From Isoptericola variabilis 225 (GTDB lineage Bacteria > Actinomycetota > Actinomycetes > Actinomycetales > Cellulomonadaceae): a stretch of 64,000 bases of DNA. This document shows positions 1 to 7,034 of the stretch, piece after piece. The stretch is taken from assembly GCF_000215105.1 (NCBI RefSeq), contig NC_015588.1:744001-808000 (forward strand), in the 5' to 3' direction. A program made the position numbers and the translations under genes. How positions within the stretch are numbered: the first letter of the stretch is position 1; the number at the start of each line of letters is the position of its first letter. Under the pieces are notes generated by a model that saw only the letters and a program-made list of their open reading frames with translations, was not told where the DNA came from and searched no databases.

Positions 1-223
1 ACCACGCCTCGTGCGTCGCCTCGGTGCTCGGCACCGGGACGGTGTGGAAGTGGTCGTACACCCACACGGAGTCCCAGGCGAACTCGCCGCCCGGGATCGC
101 CTCGCCCGCCGCGGCGTTGTCGGCGTAGTGGAGGAGAGACAGCATCGTCTCCCAGTGCTGCTCCGGCGGGACGTCGGTGAGCGAGTGCCGCCAGCCCTGC
201 GGGATGAAGAGTCCGAATCGCAT
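1..223 (-). CDS. LLM-class (F420-dependent-like) oxidoreductase, 5' part
   Basis: Only the first 74 codons lie in the window; the gene runs off the left edge. The N-terminus MRFGLFIPQGWRHSL followed by WDSVWVYDHFHTVP is typical of luciferase-like monooxygenases of the F420-dependent class, where the first beta strand and the D-H pair shape the cofactor pocket. Its substrate cannot be told from this fragment. The ATG at 223 is preceded by TAGGCT seven bases upstream with no Shine-Dalgarno, so it is probably a leaderless start. It is divergent from nnr. Family call is firm; F420 rather than FMN use is inferred from the subfamily look. Confidence 0.85.
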   Translation of the reverse strand, partial: MRFGLFIPQGWRHSLTDVPPEQHWETMLSLLHYADNAAAGEAIPGGEFAWDSVWVYDHFHTVPVPSTEATHEAW

Positions 224-230
224 GGTCCCG

Positions 231-236
231 AGCCTA
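231..236 (-). promoter_or_regulatory. -10 box of the LLM oxidoreductase gene
   Basis: TAGGCT on the minus strand ends 7 nt before the ATG at 223. No purine-rich ribosome site lies between. Start-adjacent -10 boxes of this form recur through the window, consistent with a leaderless mRNA. Confidence 0.5.
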
Positions 237-289
237 TGCCCGACGTCGGGCTCACGCCGGGGTGTCCGGCGTGGTGGCGGCGCCCCACG

Positions 290-295
290 TATGTT
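290..295 (+). promoter_or_regulatory. -10 box of nnr
   Basis: TATGTT lies exactly 6 nt before the nnr ATG, so transcription should begin at or next to the start codon. No Shine-Dalgarno is visible. Confidence 0.45.
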
Positions 296-301
296 CGTCG
301 C

Positions 302-1843
302 ATGATCGAGGCCTGGTCCGCCGCGGACGTCCGCGCCGCCGAGGAGCCGCTGCTCGCGGCCGGGGTCCCGCTCATGGAGCGGGCCTCTTTCGCGCTCGCC
401 ACGCAGGTGCTCCGGGACCTGCGTGCCCGACGGCGGTCGGTGCGCGGCGCTCGCGTCGCACTTCTCGTGGGGGCCGGGAACAACGGGGGCGACGCGCTGC
501 ACGCCGGGGCGTATCTCGCCCGCCGCGGGGTCGCGGTCACCGCGGTGCTCGTCGCCGAGCGCGCCCACGCCGCCGGGCTCGCGGCGCTGCGTGCCGCCGG
601 CGGGCGCGTCGAGGCGCTGCACGAGGCGCCGGAGCGGCTCGGTGGCGTCGCCGGCGACGTGGCGCGCTCCGACGTCGTGCTCGACGGGCTGCTCGGCATC
701 GGCGCGCGCGGCGCGCTGCGCGGCCTCGCCGCCGACCTGGTCCGGGTGCTCGACGCCGGCCCCCGGCCCTGGGTGGTGGCCGTCGACCTGCCGTCGGGCA
801 TCGGCGTCGACGACGGCACGGTGCCCGGCCCCGTGCTGCGCGCCGACCGCACGGTCACGTTCGGCGCGGCCAAGCCGGGCCTGCTGCTGCCGCCCGCCGC
901 GCACCTCGTGGGCGAGCTGACCGTCGTCGACATCGGGCTGGCGCTCCGCGCCGAGCCCGCGGTGCGGCGGCTCGAGCCCGCCGACGTCGGGCGCGCGTGG
1001 CCGGTACCGGGACCGGGAGACCACAAGTACACCCGCGGCGTGGTCGGCGTCGTCGCGGGGACGTCGACGTACCCCGGCGCGGCGGTGCTCGCGGCGTCCG
1101 CGGCCGTGCGGGCCGGGGCCGGCATGGTGCGGTACGTGGGTCCGCCCGCGGTCGGGCAGGCCGTCCTCGCCGTCCGGCCCGAGGTCGTCACCGCTCCCGG
1201 CCGGGTGCAGGCGTGGGCGCTCGGGTCGGGGGTGCCGGTCGGGTTCGGCACGGCACAGGCCGGCCGGGACGAGGGCCAGCACCGGCGGGCGCGCACGGCG
1301 CTCGCGGAGGCCGCCGGCCGGCCGGGCTCGCCGGTCGAGCGGACCGTGCCGGCCGTCGTCGACGCGGGCGGCCTGGACCTGCTCGAGCCGACGTCGCCGC
1401 CGTGGTTCGTGCTCACCCCGCACGCCGGCGAGCTCGCCGCGCTCCTGCGCCGGCGCGGCGAGGACGTCGAGCGCGAGGCGGTCGAGGCGGAGCCCGTGCG
1501 CTGGGCGCGGCGCGCCCGCGAGCTCACCGGAGCCACCGTGCTCCTCAAGGGCTCCGTGACGGTCGTCGCGGGGATGGACGGCACCTACGCGCAGGCCGAC
1601 GCGCCCGCGTGGCTCGCCACCGCCGGCTCGGGCGACGTGCTCGCCGGCGTGCTCGGCGCGATGCTCGCCGCACGGTCCGCCGACGTCGTGGGGCGGCCGG
1701 CGCTCTCTGCCGAGGTCGCGTCCGCGACCGCGCTCATGCACGGGCTCGCCTGGCGGAGGGCCGGTCAGGGCGGGCCGGTCGCGGCGCTCGAGATCGCCGG
1801 GGCGGTGCCCGCCGTCGTCGCCGACCTGCTGCCGCGCGGCTGA
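302..1843 (+). CDS. nnr: Bifunctional NAD(P)H-hydrate epimerase / ADP-dependent NAD(P)H-hydrate dehydratase
   Basis: Repairs hydrated NAD(P)H in the cytosol: the N-terminal YjeF_N domain epimerises NAD(P)HX and the C-terminal ribokinase-fold domain dehydrates the S-form using ADP. The 513-residue product has both. The epimerase signature GAGNNGGDAL is near residues 57-66 and VVAVDLPSGIGVDDG follows near 160. The dehydratase starts near residue 239 with GDHKYTRG and has the nucleotide-site motif GSGDVLAG near 443. The ATG at 302 was chosen because the epimerase domain begins there and a -10 box sits 6 nt upstream; the open frame extends further upstream but looks non-coding. It faces a decayed SDR gene across a long palindrome. 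In many actinobacteria it follows acpS, which is not seen here. Confidence 0.95.
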   Translation: MIEAWSAADVRAAEEPLLAAGVPLMERASFALATQVLRDLRARRRSVRGARVALLVGAGNNGGDALHAGAYLARRGVAVTAVLVAERAHAAGLAALRAAGGRVEALHEAPERLGGVAGDVARSDVVLDGLLGIGARGALRGLAADLVRVLDAGPRPWVVAVDLPSGIGVDDGTVPGPVLRADRTVTFGAAKPGLLLPPAAHLVGELTVVDIGLALRAEPAVRRLEPADVGRAWPVPGPGDHKYTRGVVGVVAGTSTYPGAAVLAASAAVRAGAGMVRYVGPPAVGQAVLAVRPEVVTAPGRVQAWALGSGVPVGFGTAQAGRDEGQHRRARTALAEAAGRPGSPVERTVPAVVDAGGLDLLEPTSPPWFVLTPHAGELAALLRRRGEDVEREAVEAEPVRWARRARELTGATVLLKGSVTVVAGMDGTYAQADAPAWLATAGSGDVLAGVLGAMLAARSADVVGRPALSAEVASATALMHGLAWRRAGQGGPVAALEIAGAVPAVVADLLPRG

Positions 1844-1855
1844 GCCCCGGTTCTC

Positions 1856-1928
1856 GCCGAGGTCGTACCGCAGGTCGCGACGTCGTACACCCGGCGTACG
1901 ACCTCGCGACCGGAGGTACGACCTCGGC
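1856..1928. repeat. 73-bp nested palindrome between convergent genes (probable bidirectional terminator)
   Basis: Outer arms GCCGAGGTCGTACC (1856-1869) and its exact reverse complement (1915-1928) enclose further matching segments (GGTCGCGA/TCGCGACC and GTCGTAC/GTACGAC). The whole 73 bp can fold into one long hairpin. It fills the gap between nnr and the convergent SDR remnant, fitting a bidirectional terminator, though it lacks a U-tract. Confidence 0.7.
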
Positions 1929-1929
1929 G

Positions 1930-2334
1930 TCAGCGGGTCGTGAACGCGCCGCCGTTCACGTGCAGCGTCTGGCCGGTGACGTGGCGGGCGCCGGGCGACG
2001 CGAGGAACTCGACGAGTGCCGCGACGTCGTCGGAGAGCCCGGCCGTCCACGCCTGCACCGCGGCCTTCGCGACGCCGTACGAGGTGGCGGCGTACTCGGC
2101 GCCGATCGAGCCGACGGTCACGACCGTGCCACCGGCCGGCATGTCGCGCAGCACCGCGGTCACGACGAGCACGGTGGCGAGCAGGTTCGCCCCGAGGTTG
2201 GCCCGCCACGCGTCGGCGAGCGACGCGGCGTCCCGCCCGGTGATGGTCACCTTCTCGCTGGCGGCGACGAAGCGGCGGGCGACGGCGCGGCCGATCCCGC
2301 CCTACCCGCCGGTGACGAGCACGGTGCGTGCCAG
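1930..2334 (-). pseudogene. Decayed short-chain dehydrogenase/reductase (SDR)
   Basis: Read on the minus strand from 2334 the frame gives ARTVLVTGG, then TAG (2302-2304), then GIGRAVARRF, so the nonsense codon falls inside the Rossmann glycine motif TGGxGGIG. The expected initiator 5 nt after an AGGAGG site reads CTG instead of ATG. Downstream are the SDR active-site helix SYGVAKAAVQAW and the C-terminal GQTLHVNGG, but two stretches normally present are missing: the region between the NADP motif and the NAG strand (LADAW joins directly to RANLG), and the segment after the catalytic helix (AGLSDDVAAL). About 135 codons remain of the usual 240-250. It cannot make a working enzyme. The ATG at 2250 is internal, not a real start. 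The gene is divergent from an intact MarR regulator. Confidence 0.85.
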
Positions 2335-2339
2335 GGCAG

Positions 2340-2345
2340 CCTCCT
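2340..2345 (-). promoter_or_regulatory. Relic ribosome-binding site of the SDR pseudogene
   Basis: AGGAGG on the minus strand, 5 nt before a CTG where the ATG is expected. It marks the original start of the decayed gene. Confidence 0.5.
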
Positions 2346-2352
2346 GGAGTAG

Positions 2353-2366
2353 GTTTAGACCTAAAC
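2353..2366. promoter_or_regulatory. Probable MarR operator
   Basis: GTTTAG-AC-CTAAAC is an inverted repeat with 6-bp perfect arms in the short divergent region between the SDR remnant and the marR gene. It is AT-rich in an otherwise extremely GC-rich sequence. MarR proteins commonly bind such sites to control themselves and a divergent target, so this is the likely shared operator. Confidence 0.65.
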
Positions 2367-2381
2367 GTAACGGAGGGTCCG

Positions 2382-2900
2382 ATGCCTGACCACCCCCTCG
2401 ACGAGGTGGCGACGCTGCCCGCCGCCGAGATCGCGGCCGCGTGGGAGCGCGAGCTCCCGGGCGTGCCGACCGCGTCGATCGGGGTCGTCACGCCGCTGTG
2501 GCGGGTGGCCAAGCTGCTCGCGGACGAGCGCCGGCGCACGCTCGTGCGCCTGGGGGTCGACGCCGCCACGCTCGACCTGCTCAGCACCCTGCGCCGGTCC
2601 GGCGAGCCATGGACCCTCACGACCCGCGAGCTCGCGGCCCAGTGCCTCGTCACCGCGGGGGCCGTCTCGCAGCGCGTCGCCCGTGCCGAGCGGGACGGCC
2701 TCGTGTCGCGCGCGCCGTCCGACGCCGGACCGCGTGCGGTCGCGGTCACGCTCACGACCGCGGGGCACGCGACCGTCGAGCGCGTCGTGCGCGAGCTGCT
2801 GGCGCACGAGGAGGGGCTGCTCGCGCCGTTGTCGCACGCCGAGAGGGCAGAGCTCGCCCGTGCGCTCGAGGAGCTGCTGCGCTCGCTGCAGGCGCGGTGA
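2382..2900 (+). CDS. MarR-family transcriptional regulator
   Basis: 172-residue winged-helix protein. The DNA-binding part runs from about residue 55 to 130: LRRSGEPWTLTTRELA, then CLVTAGAVSQRVARAERDGLV (helix-turn-helix) and a wing around APSDAGPRAVAVTLT; the flanking helices form the MarR dimer interface. The ATG at 2382 has a good ribosome site (GGAGGG) 5 nt upstream. An inverted-repeat operator lies 16 bp before the start and the divergent neighbour is a broken SDR gene, so the regulator appears to have outlived its target. The inducer is unknown; MarR ligands are usually phenolic or lipophilic compounds. Confidence 0.9.
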   Translation: MPDHPLDEVATLPAAEIAAAWERELPGVPTASIGVVTPLWRVAKLLADERRRTLVRLGVDAATLDLLSTLRRSGEPWTLTTRELAAQCLVTAGAVSQRVARAERDGLVSRAPSDAGPRAVAVTLTTAGHATVERVVRELLAHEEGLLAPLSHAERAELARALEELLRSLQAR

Positions 2901-2903
2901 GCG

Positions 2904-2954
2904 GCGCTACCTCGCGCGAGAACGCGCTACCTCGCGGTGAGCGGCGCTACGTCG
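2904..2954. repeat. Three-copy 20-bp-period intergenic repeat (GCGCTACCTCGCG family)
   Basis: The core GCGCTACCTCG occurs at 2904 and 2924, and a variant GCGCTACGTCG at 2944, spaced exactly 20 bp apart. The third copy contains the stop codon (TAG on the minus strand, 2947-2949) of the glutathione peroxidase gene. It lies between convergent marR and the peroxidase gene. The same element is found at 10319-10407 and, as a single variant, at 50262. Confidence 0.85.
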
Positions 2955-3429
2955 GCAGGTGGGCCTCGATCACCTCGACGATCGCCGGGTCCGTGGGCTC
3001 GACGCGTGGCGCGAAGCGGCGCACGGTGCCGCCGGGCAGCACGAGGAACTTCTCGAAGTTCCACCGGATCCGGCCGCGGTGCCCGTCGGCGTCGGCGGTC
3101 TTCTTGAGCTCCGCGTACAGCGGGTGGGTGTGCCGGCCGTTGACCTTGACCCGGGCCAGCACGGGGAACGTCACGCCGTAGGTGCTGGAGCAGAACTCGG
3201 CGACCTTCTCGTCGGTCGAGAGCTCCTGGAAGAACTGGTTGCTCGGGAAGGCCACCACGGTGAACCCCCGCTCGGCGTAGCGGCGCTGCAGCTCCTCGAG
3301 CTGCGCGTACTGCGGCGCCAGCCCGCACCGCGAGGCCACGTTGACCACGAGGATCACGCGGTCGCGGAGCTCCGCGAGCGAGGTGACGCTGCCGTCCATC
3401 CGGTCGAGCTTGATGTCGTAGAGGCTCAC
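2947..3429 (-). CDS. Glutathione peroxidase family (thioredoxin-dependent type) peroxidase
   Basis: 160-residue thiol peroxidase reducing hydrogen peroxide or lipid hydroperoxides. It has the peroxidatic cysteine in NVASRCGLAPQ (Cys35), the glutamine of AFPSNQF (Gln65) and the Trp-Asn of WNFEKF (123-124), i.e. the family's catalytic tetrad. Cys80 in EFCSSTYGV sits where the resolving cysteine of thioredoxin-dependent members is found, which suits actinobacteria, as they use mycothiol/thioredoxin rather than glutathione. The GTG at 3429 is chosen because the conserved SLYDIKL begins there. CATGAT lies 6 nt upstream as a possible leaderless -10. The stop codon lies inside an intergenic repeat. 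Confidence 0.93.
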   Translation of the reverse strand: MSLYDIKLDRMDGSVTSLAELRDRVILVVNVASRCGLAPQYAQLEELQRRYAERGFTVVAFPSNQFFQELSTDEKVAEFCSSTYGVTFPVLARVKVNGRHTHPLYAELKKTADADGHRGRIRWNFEKFLVLPGGTVRRFAPRVEPTDPAIVEVIEAHLPT

Positions 3430-3489
3430 GCTCCCATCATGTCCGTCCGGCGGGCCGCCTGCCGCACGCGGGGCGCGCGAGAATGGGGC

Positions 3490-4464
3490 GTGCCCACGCC
3501 CGAGCCGTCGTCCGCGCCCCGCCGGGGCGGGCCGCGCAGGCACCGGCCGCCGCTGCCGGTGCGCGACGGCCTCAACCCGACGCGCCTCGTCCTGCCGCAC
3601 GACGCCGCCTCGGTCGCCGCGTACCCGACCGCCGCCCGCTACCTGCTCGCGCGGTTCCCCGACGACGCCGCGCGCCTGCGCGAGAAGATCGCGGCCGGCG
3701 AGGTCGTCACGGGCCGGGGCGAGCCCGTCACCGAGGAGACGCCGTACGAGCCGCGCGGCTTCCTCTACCTCTACCGGGACCCGCCCGCCGAGGAGCCCGA
3801 GGCCCCGGCGCTCGCCGACGTCGAGGTGCTGCACCGCGACGACGACCTGCTCGTCGTCGACAAGCCGCACCTCGTGTCGACGATGCCGCGCGGCCGCTGG
3901 GTCACGCGCTCGCTCCTCGTCCACCTGCGCACGACGCTCGGCCTGCCCGACCTCGTACCCGCGCACCGGCTCGACCGGCCCACGGCCGGCGTCCTCGTGC
4001 TCACGGTCCGGCCCCAGGTGCGCGGCGCGTACCAGGAGGTCTTCCAGGAGCGGCGCGCGACCAAGGTCTACGAGGCGGTCGCGCCGCTGCCGGGTCCCGG
4101 CCTCGAGCTCCCGACGACGGTCCGCTCGCGCATCGTCAAGCACCGCGGCGTCGTGCGGGCCGTCGAGGAGCCCGGGGAGCCCAACGCCGAGTCGCGCGTC
4201 GACCTCGTCGGGCGCGACGAGGAGCGCGGCCTCGGCCTGTACCGGCTGGAGCCGCACACCGGCAAGACGCACCAGCTCCGGCTGCACATGGCGTCGCTCG
4301 GCGTGCCGATCCTGCACGACCCGTTCTGGCCGCAGCTGCGCGCCGACGCCCCCGACGACCCCGCGCACCCGCTGCAGCTGCTCGCCCGCTCGCTCGCGTT
4401 CGACGACCCCCTCACCGGCGAGCCGCGGCGGTTCGTCTCGCGCCGCACCCTCTCCGCCTGGTGA
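3490..4464 (+). CDS. RluA-family RNA pseudouridine synthase
   Basis: 324-residue enzyme isomerising uridine to pseudouridine in rRNA or tRNA. The catalytic motif HRLDRPTAG has the nucleophilic aspartate at residue 162, VLHRDDDLLVVDKP precedes it, and GLYRLEPHTGKTHQLRLHM closes the fold. An N-terminal extension of about 90 residues without an obvious S4 domain is typical of the actinobacterial branch; the target base cannot be told from sequence. The GTG at 3490 gives the longest coding-like N-terminus; GAGAAT 5 nt upstream may be a leaderless -10. A 44-bp palindrome starts 2 bp after its stop. Confidence 0.9.
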   Translation: MPTPEPSSAPRRGGPRRHRPPLPVRDGLNPTRLVLPHDAASVAAYPTAARYLLARFPDDAARLREKIAAGEVVTGRGEPVTEETPYEPRGFLYLYRDPPAEEPEAPALADVEVLHRDDDLLVVDKPHLVSTMPRGRWVTRSLLVHLRTTLGLPDLVPAHRLDRPTAGVLVLTVRPQVRGAYQEVFQERRATKVYEAVAPLPGPGLELPTTVRSRIVKHRGVVRAVEEPGEPNAESRVDLVGRDEERGLGLYRLEPHTGKTHQLRLHMASLGVPILHDPFWPQLRADAPDDPAHPLQLLARSLAFDDPLTGEPRRFVSRRTLSAW

Positions 4465-4465
4465 C

Positions 4466-4509
4466 GTGTCAGAAAGCTGGTGGGCTCGAGCCCATCACCT
4501 TTCTGACAC
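4466..4509. repeat. Dispersed palindrome, copy 1 (TGTCAGAAAG family)
   Basis: GTGTCAGAAAG...CTTTCTGACAC with a GGTGGGC/GCCCA inner stem forms a nearly perfect 44-bp hairpin directly after the RluA-type gene and 25 bp before alr. A second copy with the same arms is at 12850-12892. It could terminate the upstream gene, but the second copy's position argues for a dispersed repeat. Confidence 0.85.
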
Positions 4510-4534
4510 GGGGAGAGTGAGAGAATCGCTGACC

Positions 4535-5746
4535 GTGAGCAGCTCCGACCTGGCGCCCGGCGCCCCGGCGCGCGCCGTCGTCGACCTCGACGCGATCCGC
4601 GACAACGTGCGCGCGCTGCGCGACCACGCGCCGTCGTCGGACCTCATGGCCGTCGTCAAGGCCGACGGGTACGGGCACGGCATGGTGCCCGCTGCGCGCG
4701 CGGCGCTCGCGGGCGGCGCCACCTGGCTCGGCGTCGCGACGGCGCACGAGGCGCTCGCCCTGCGTGCCTCCGGGGTCACGGGCGACGCGCGGGTGCTCGT
4801 CTGGCTGCTCGTCCCCGGCGCGCCGTTCGCCGACCTGGTGCGTGCCGACGTCGACGTGACCGTCGCCGCGCCGTGGTCGGTCGACGAGGTCGCCGCCGGC
4901 GCGCGCGAGGCCGGGCGCCCCGCGCGGGTACACCTCAAGGTCGACACGGGGCTGAGCCGCAACGGCGTCACGCCCGCCGACCTGCCCGGCGTCGTGCGCC
5001 GGCTCGCGACCCTCGAGGCCTCGGGCGAGGTGCGCGTCGTCGGCGTCTTCTCCCACCTCGCGTGCGCGGACGAGCCGGGCCACCCGTCGGTCGCGCGGCA
5101 GGCCGCGGCGTTCGACGACGCGGCGCGTGCGGTCGCGGCCGCCGGGCTGCGGCCCGAGGTGCGCCACCTCGCCAACTCGGCGGCGACCCTCACCGCGCCC
5201 GAGGTGCACCACGACCTGGTGCGGCCCGGCATCGCCGTCTACGGACTGTCGCCGGTGCCGCAGCTCGGTCCGCCCGGGGCGTACGGCCTGCGACCGGCCA
5301 TGACGCTCGAGGCGCGCCTCGGGAACGTCAAGGCGGTCCCCGCGGGCGAGGGCGTCTCCTACGGTCACCTGTACACGACGCCGCGCGACACGGTGCTCGG
5401 GCTCGTCCCGCTCGGGTACGCCGACGGGATCCCCCGGCACGCGTCGGGCGGGTCGGCCGGCGTGGGCGGCCCGGTCGCCGTCGGCAGCGGCGACGCGCGT
5501 CGCGTGCTGCGCATCGCGGGGCGGGTGTGCATGGACCAGGTCGTGCTCGACCTCGGCCCCGACGCGACCGAGCGCCCGGGCGACGTCGCGACGCTGTTCG
5601 GCGCGTCCGAGGGCGTCGCGCACGGGGCCACCGTGCCGAACGCCCAGGACTGGGCCGAGGCCGCCGGAACCATCAGCTACGAGATCGTGACGCGGATCGG
5701 TGCGCGCGTGCCGCGCACCTACGCGGGGAAGGACGTGCAACCGTGA
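4535..5746 (+). CDS. alr: Alanine racemase
   Basis: PLP enzyme converting L- to D-alanine for peptidoglycan. The 403-residue protein has the PLP lysine in AVVKADGYGHG (Lys42) and the second catalytic base in VSYGHLY (Tyr276); VCMDQVVLDLG is the usual substrate-site segment. The GTG at 4535 was chosen because VVDLDAIRDNVRAL begins soon after and the further upstream frame would run into a palindrome; GAGAAT just upstream resembles the start-adjacent -10 boxes of the region. Its TGA overlaps the GTG of tsaE (GTGA), so the two are translationally coupled, as in the conserved actinobacterial alr-tsaE-tsaB-rimI-tsaD cluster. Confidence 0.96.
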   Translation: MSSSDLAPGAPARAVVDLDAIRDNVRALRDHAPSSDLMAVVKADGYGHGMVPAARAALAGGATWLGVATAHEALALRASGVTGDARVLVWLLVPGAPFADLVRADVDVTVAAPWSVDEVAAGAREAGRPARVHLKVDTGLSRNGVTPADLPGVVRRLATLEASGEVRVVGVFSHLACADEPGHPSVARQAAAFDDAARAVAAAGLRPEVRHLANSAATLTAPEVHHDLVRPGIAVYGLSPVPQLGPPGAYGLRPAMTLEARLGNVKAVPAGEGVSYGHLYTTPRDTVLGLVPLGYADGIPRHASGGSAGVGGPVAVGSGDARRVLRIAGRVCMDQVVLDLGPDATERPGDVATLFGASEGVAHGATVPNAQDWAEAAGTISYEIVTRIGARVPRTYAGKDVQP

Positions 5747-6273
5747 GCGACGTCGTCGCACAGGCCGAGCTCGACCTGCCGGACGCCGAGTCGACCAAGG
5801 CGCTCGGCGCCGCGCTCGCCGGCATCCTGCGGGCCGGGGACCTCGTGATCCTCACGGGCGACCTGGGCGCGGGCAAGACGACGCTGACCCAGGGCCTGGG
5901 CGCCGCGCTCGGCGTGCGGGGCCAGGTCGCGTCCCCGACGTTCATCGTCGCGCGCGAGCACCCGCCGCTGCCGCGCGAGGACGGGTCGCGCGGGCCCGCG
6001 CTCGTGCACGTCGACGCCTACCGCCTCGGCGGCCTCGACGAGCTCGACGCGCTGGACCTCGACTCGTCGCTCGACGAGTCCGTCACCGTCGTCGAGTGGG
6101 GCCGCGGGCTGGCCGAGGCGCTCACCGAGGACCGGCTCGAGATCGACCTCGAGCGCCCGCGCGGCGGCGACGTCTCCGCCGACGAACCGGAGGCCGGGAC
6201 CCGGCACGCCACGCTGCGCGGCGTCGGGGCCCGGTGGGCCGGCGTCGACCTCGCCGCACTGCTGGCGCGCTAG
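5743..6273 (+). CDS. tsaE: tRNA t6A biosynthesis ATPase TsaE
   Basis: P-loop ATPase that turns over the TsaD-TsaB complex making N6-threonylcarbamoyladenosine on tRNAs reading ANN codons. The 176-residue protein has GDLGAGKTTLTQG (Lys45) and the family's SPTFIVAREH and HVDAYRLGGLDELDALDLD. The GTG start overlaps the alr stop by 4 bp. It ends 17 bp before tsaB, which also has its own -10 box. Confidence 0.95.
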   Translation: MSDVVAQAELDLPDAESTKALGAALAGILRAGDLVILTGDLGAGKTTLTQGLGAALGVRGQVASPTFIVAREHPPLPREDGSRGPALVHVDAYRLGGLDELDALDLDSSLDESVTVVEWGRGLAEALTEDRLEIDLERPRGGDVSADEPEAGTRHATLRGVGARWAGVDLAALLAR

Positions 6274-6278
6274 AAAAG

Positions 6279-6284
6279 TAGGCT
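6279..6284 (+). promoter_or_regulatory. -10 box of tsaB
   Basis: TAGGCT ends exactly 6 nt before the GTG of tsaB, with no Shine-Dalgarno. This suggests a separate leaderless transcript inside the alr-tsaE-tsaB cluster. Confidence 0.5.
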
Positions 6285-6290
6285 TGGCGC

Positions 6291-7034
6291 GTGGCAGTTC
6301 TCGCTCTCGACACGTCCGCCGCCGTCACCGTCGCGCTCACCGGCGACGACGGCGGTCGCCTCGCCGCCCGCGCTTCCGACGAGCGGCGGCGCCACGCCGA
6401 GTCGCTCGCGCCGCTCATCACCGCGGTGCTCGACGAGGCGGGGCTCGACCGCACCGACCTCACCGCCGTCGTGGCCGGGACCGGACCGGCGCCGTTCACG
6501 GGCCTGCGCGTCGGGCTCGTCACCGCGCGGACGCTCGCGCTGAGCCTGGGGATCGAGGTGCTCGGCGTCCCGAGCATCGACGCGCTCGCCGTCCAGGCGG
6601 TCGCGGACCTCGGCCTGGCGCCCGGCGACGAGGTGCTCGCCGCGACCGACGCTCGCCGCAAGGAGGTCTACTGGGCCCGCTACCGCGTCGTCGCGCACGA
6701 GGGCGCGCACGGCGTGCCCGTCGTCGAGACGCTCGCCGGGCCCGACGTCGCCCGCGCGGCCGAGGTCGCCGCGGCGCAGCTCGGGGCGCCGCCGGCCGAG
6801 CCGGGCGGGCGCCTCGTCGTCGTCGGCGAGGGCGCGGCGCTCTACGCCGACGAGCTGCCGGTCGCCGAGGACGCGCCGCTCGTGCCCGATGCGACCATCC
6901 TGGCGCGCGTCGCCCTCGCGCGCCGCGCCGCGGGCGAGGACCTGCCCACCGAGCCGCTGTACCTGCGGCGCCCGGACGTCCAGGAGCCGGCGGGCGTCAA
7001 GCGGGTGCTGCCCGCGGCCGGAGGAGCGCCGTGA
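6291..7034 (+). CDS. tsaB: tRNA t6A biosynthesis protein TsaB
   Basis: Inactive ASKHA-fold paralogue of TsaD that scaffolds the threonylcarbamoyl transferase. The 247-residue product begins VLALDTSAAVTVAL, has RRHAESLAPLI and VAGTGPAPFTGLRVGL, and ends with a Pro-rich basic tail. The GTG start is fixed by the ALDTS strand at the very N-terminus. Its stop overlaps the rimI GTG by 4 bp, so TsaB and RimI are coupled. Confidence 0.95.
   Translation: MAVLALDTSAAVTVALTGDDGGRLAARASDERRRHAESLAPLITAVLDEAGLDRTDLTAVVAGTGPAPFTGLRVGLVTARTLALSLGIEVLGVPSIDALAVQAVADLGLAPGDEVLAATDARRKEVYWARYRVVAHEGAHGVPVVETLAGPDVARAAEVAAAQLGAPPAEPGGRLVVVGEGAALYADELPVAEDAPLVPDATILARVALARRAAGEDLPTEPLYLRRPDVQEPAGVKRVLPAAGGAP

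Noticed and set aside
2016-2243. Arg-rich small open frames on the plus strand opposite the SDR remnant
   Set aside because: Shadow frames with runs of Arg/Pro/Ala and no ribosome site.
1930-2250. A 106-residue SDR-like protein starting at ATG 2250
   Set aside because: It lacks the cofactor-binding motif and two core segments; the stop codon and relic start upstream show it is part of a decayed gene.
4466-4534. Upstream start for alanine racemase at 4466
   Set aside because: That stretch is the palindromic repeat; the translated extension is not conserved-looking, and the GTG at 4535 fits the family length.
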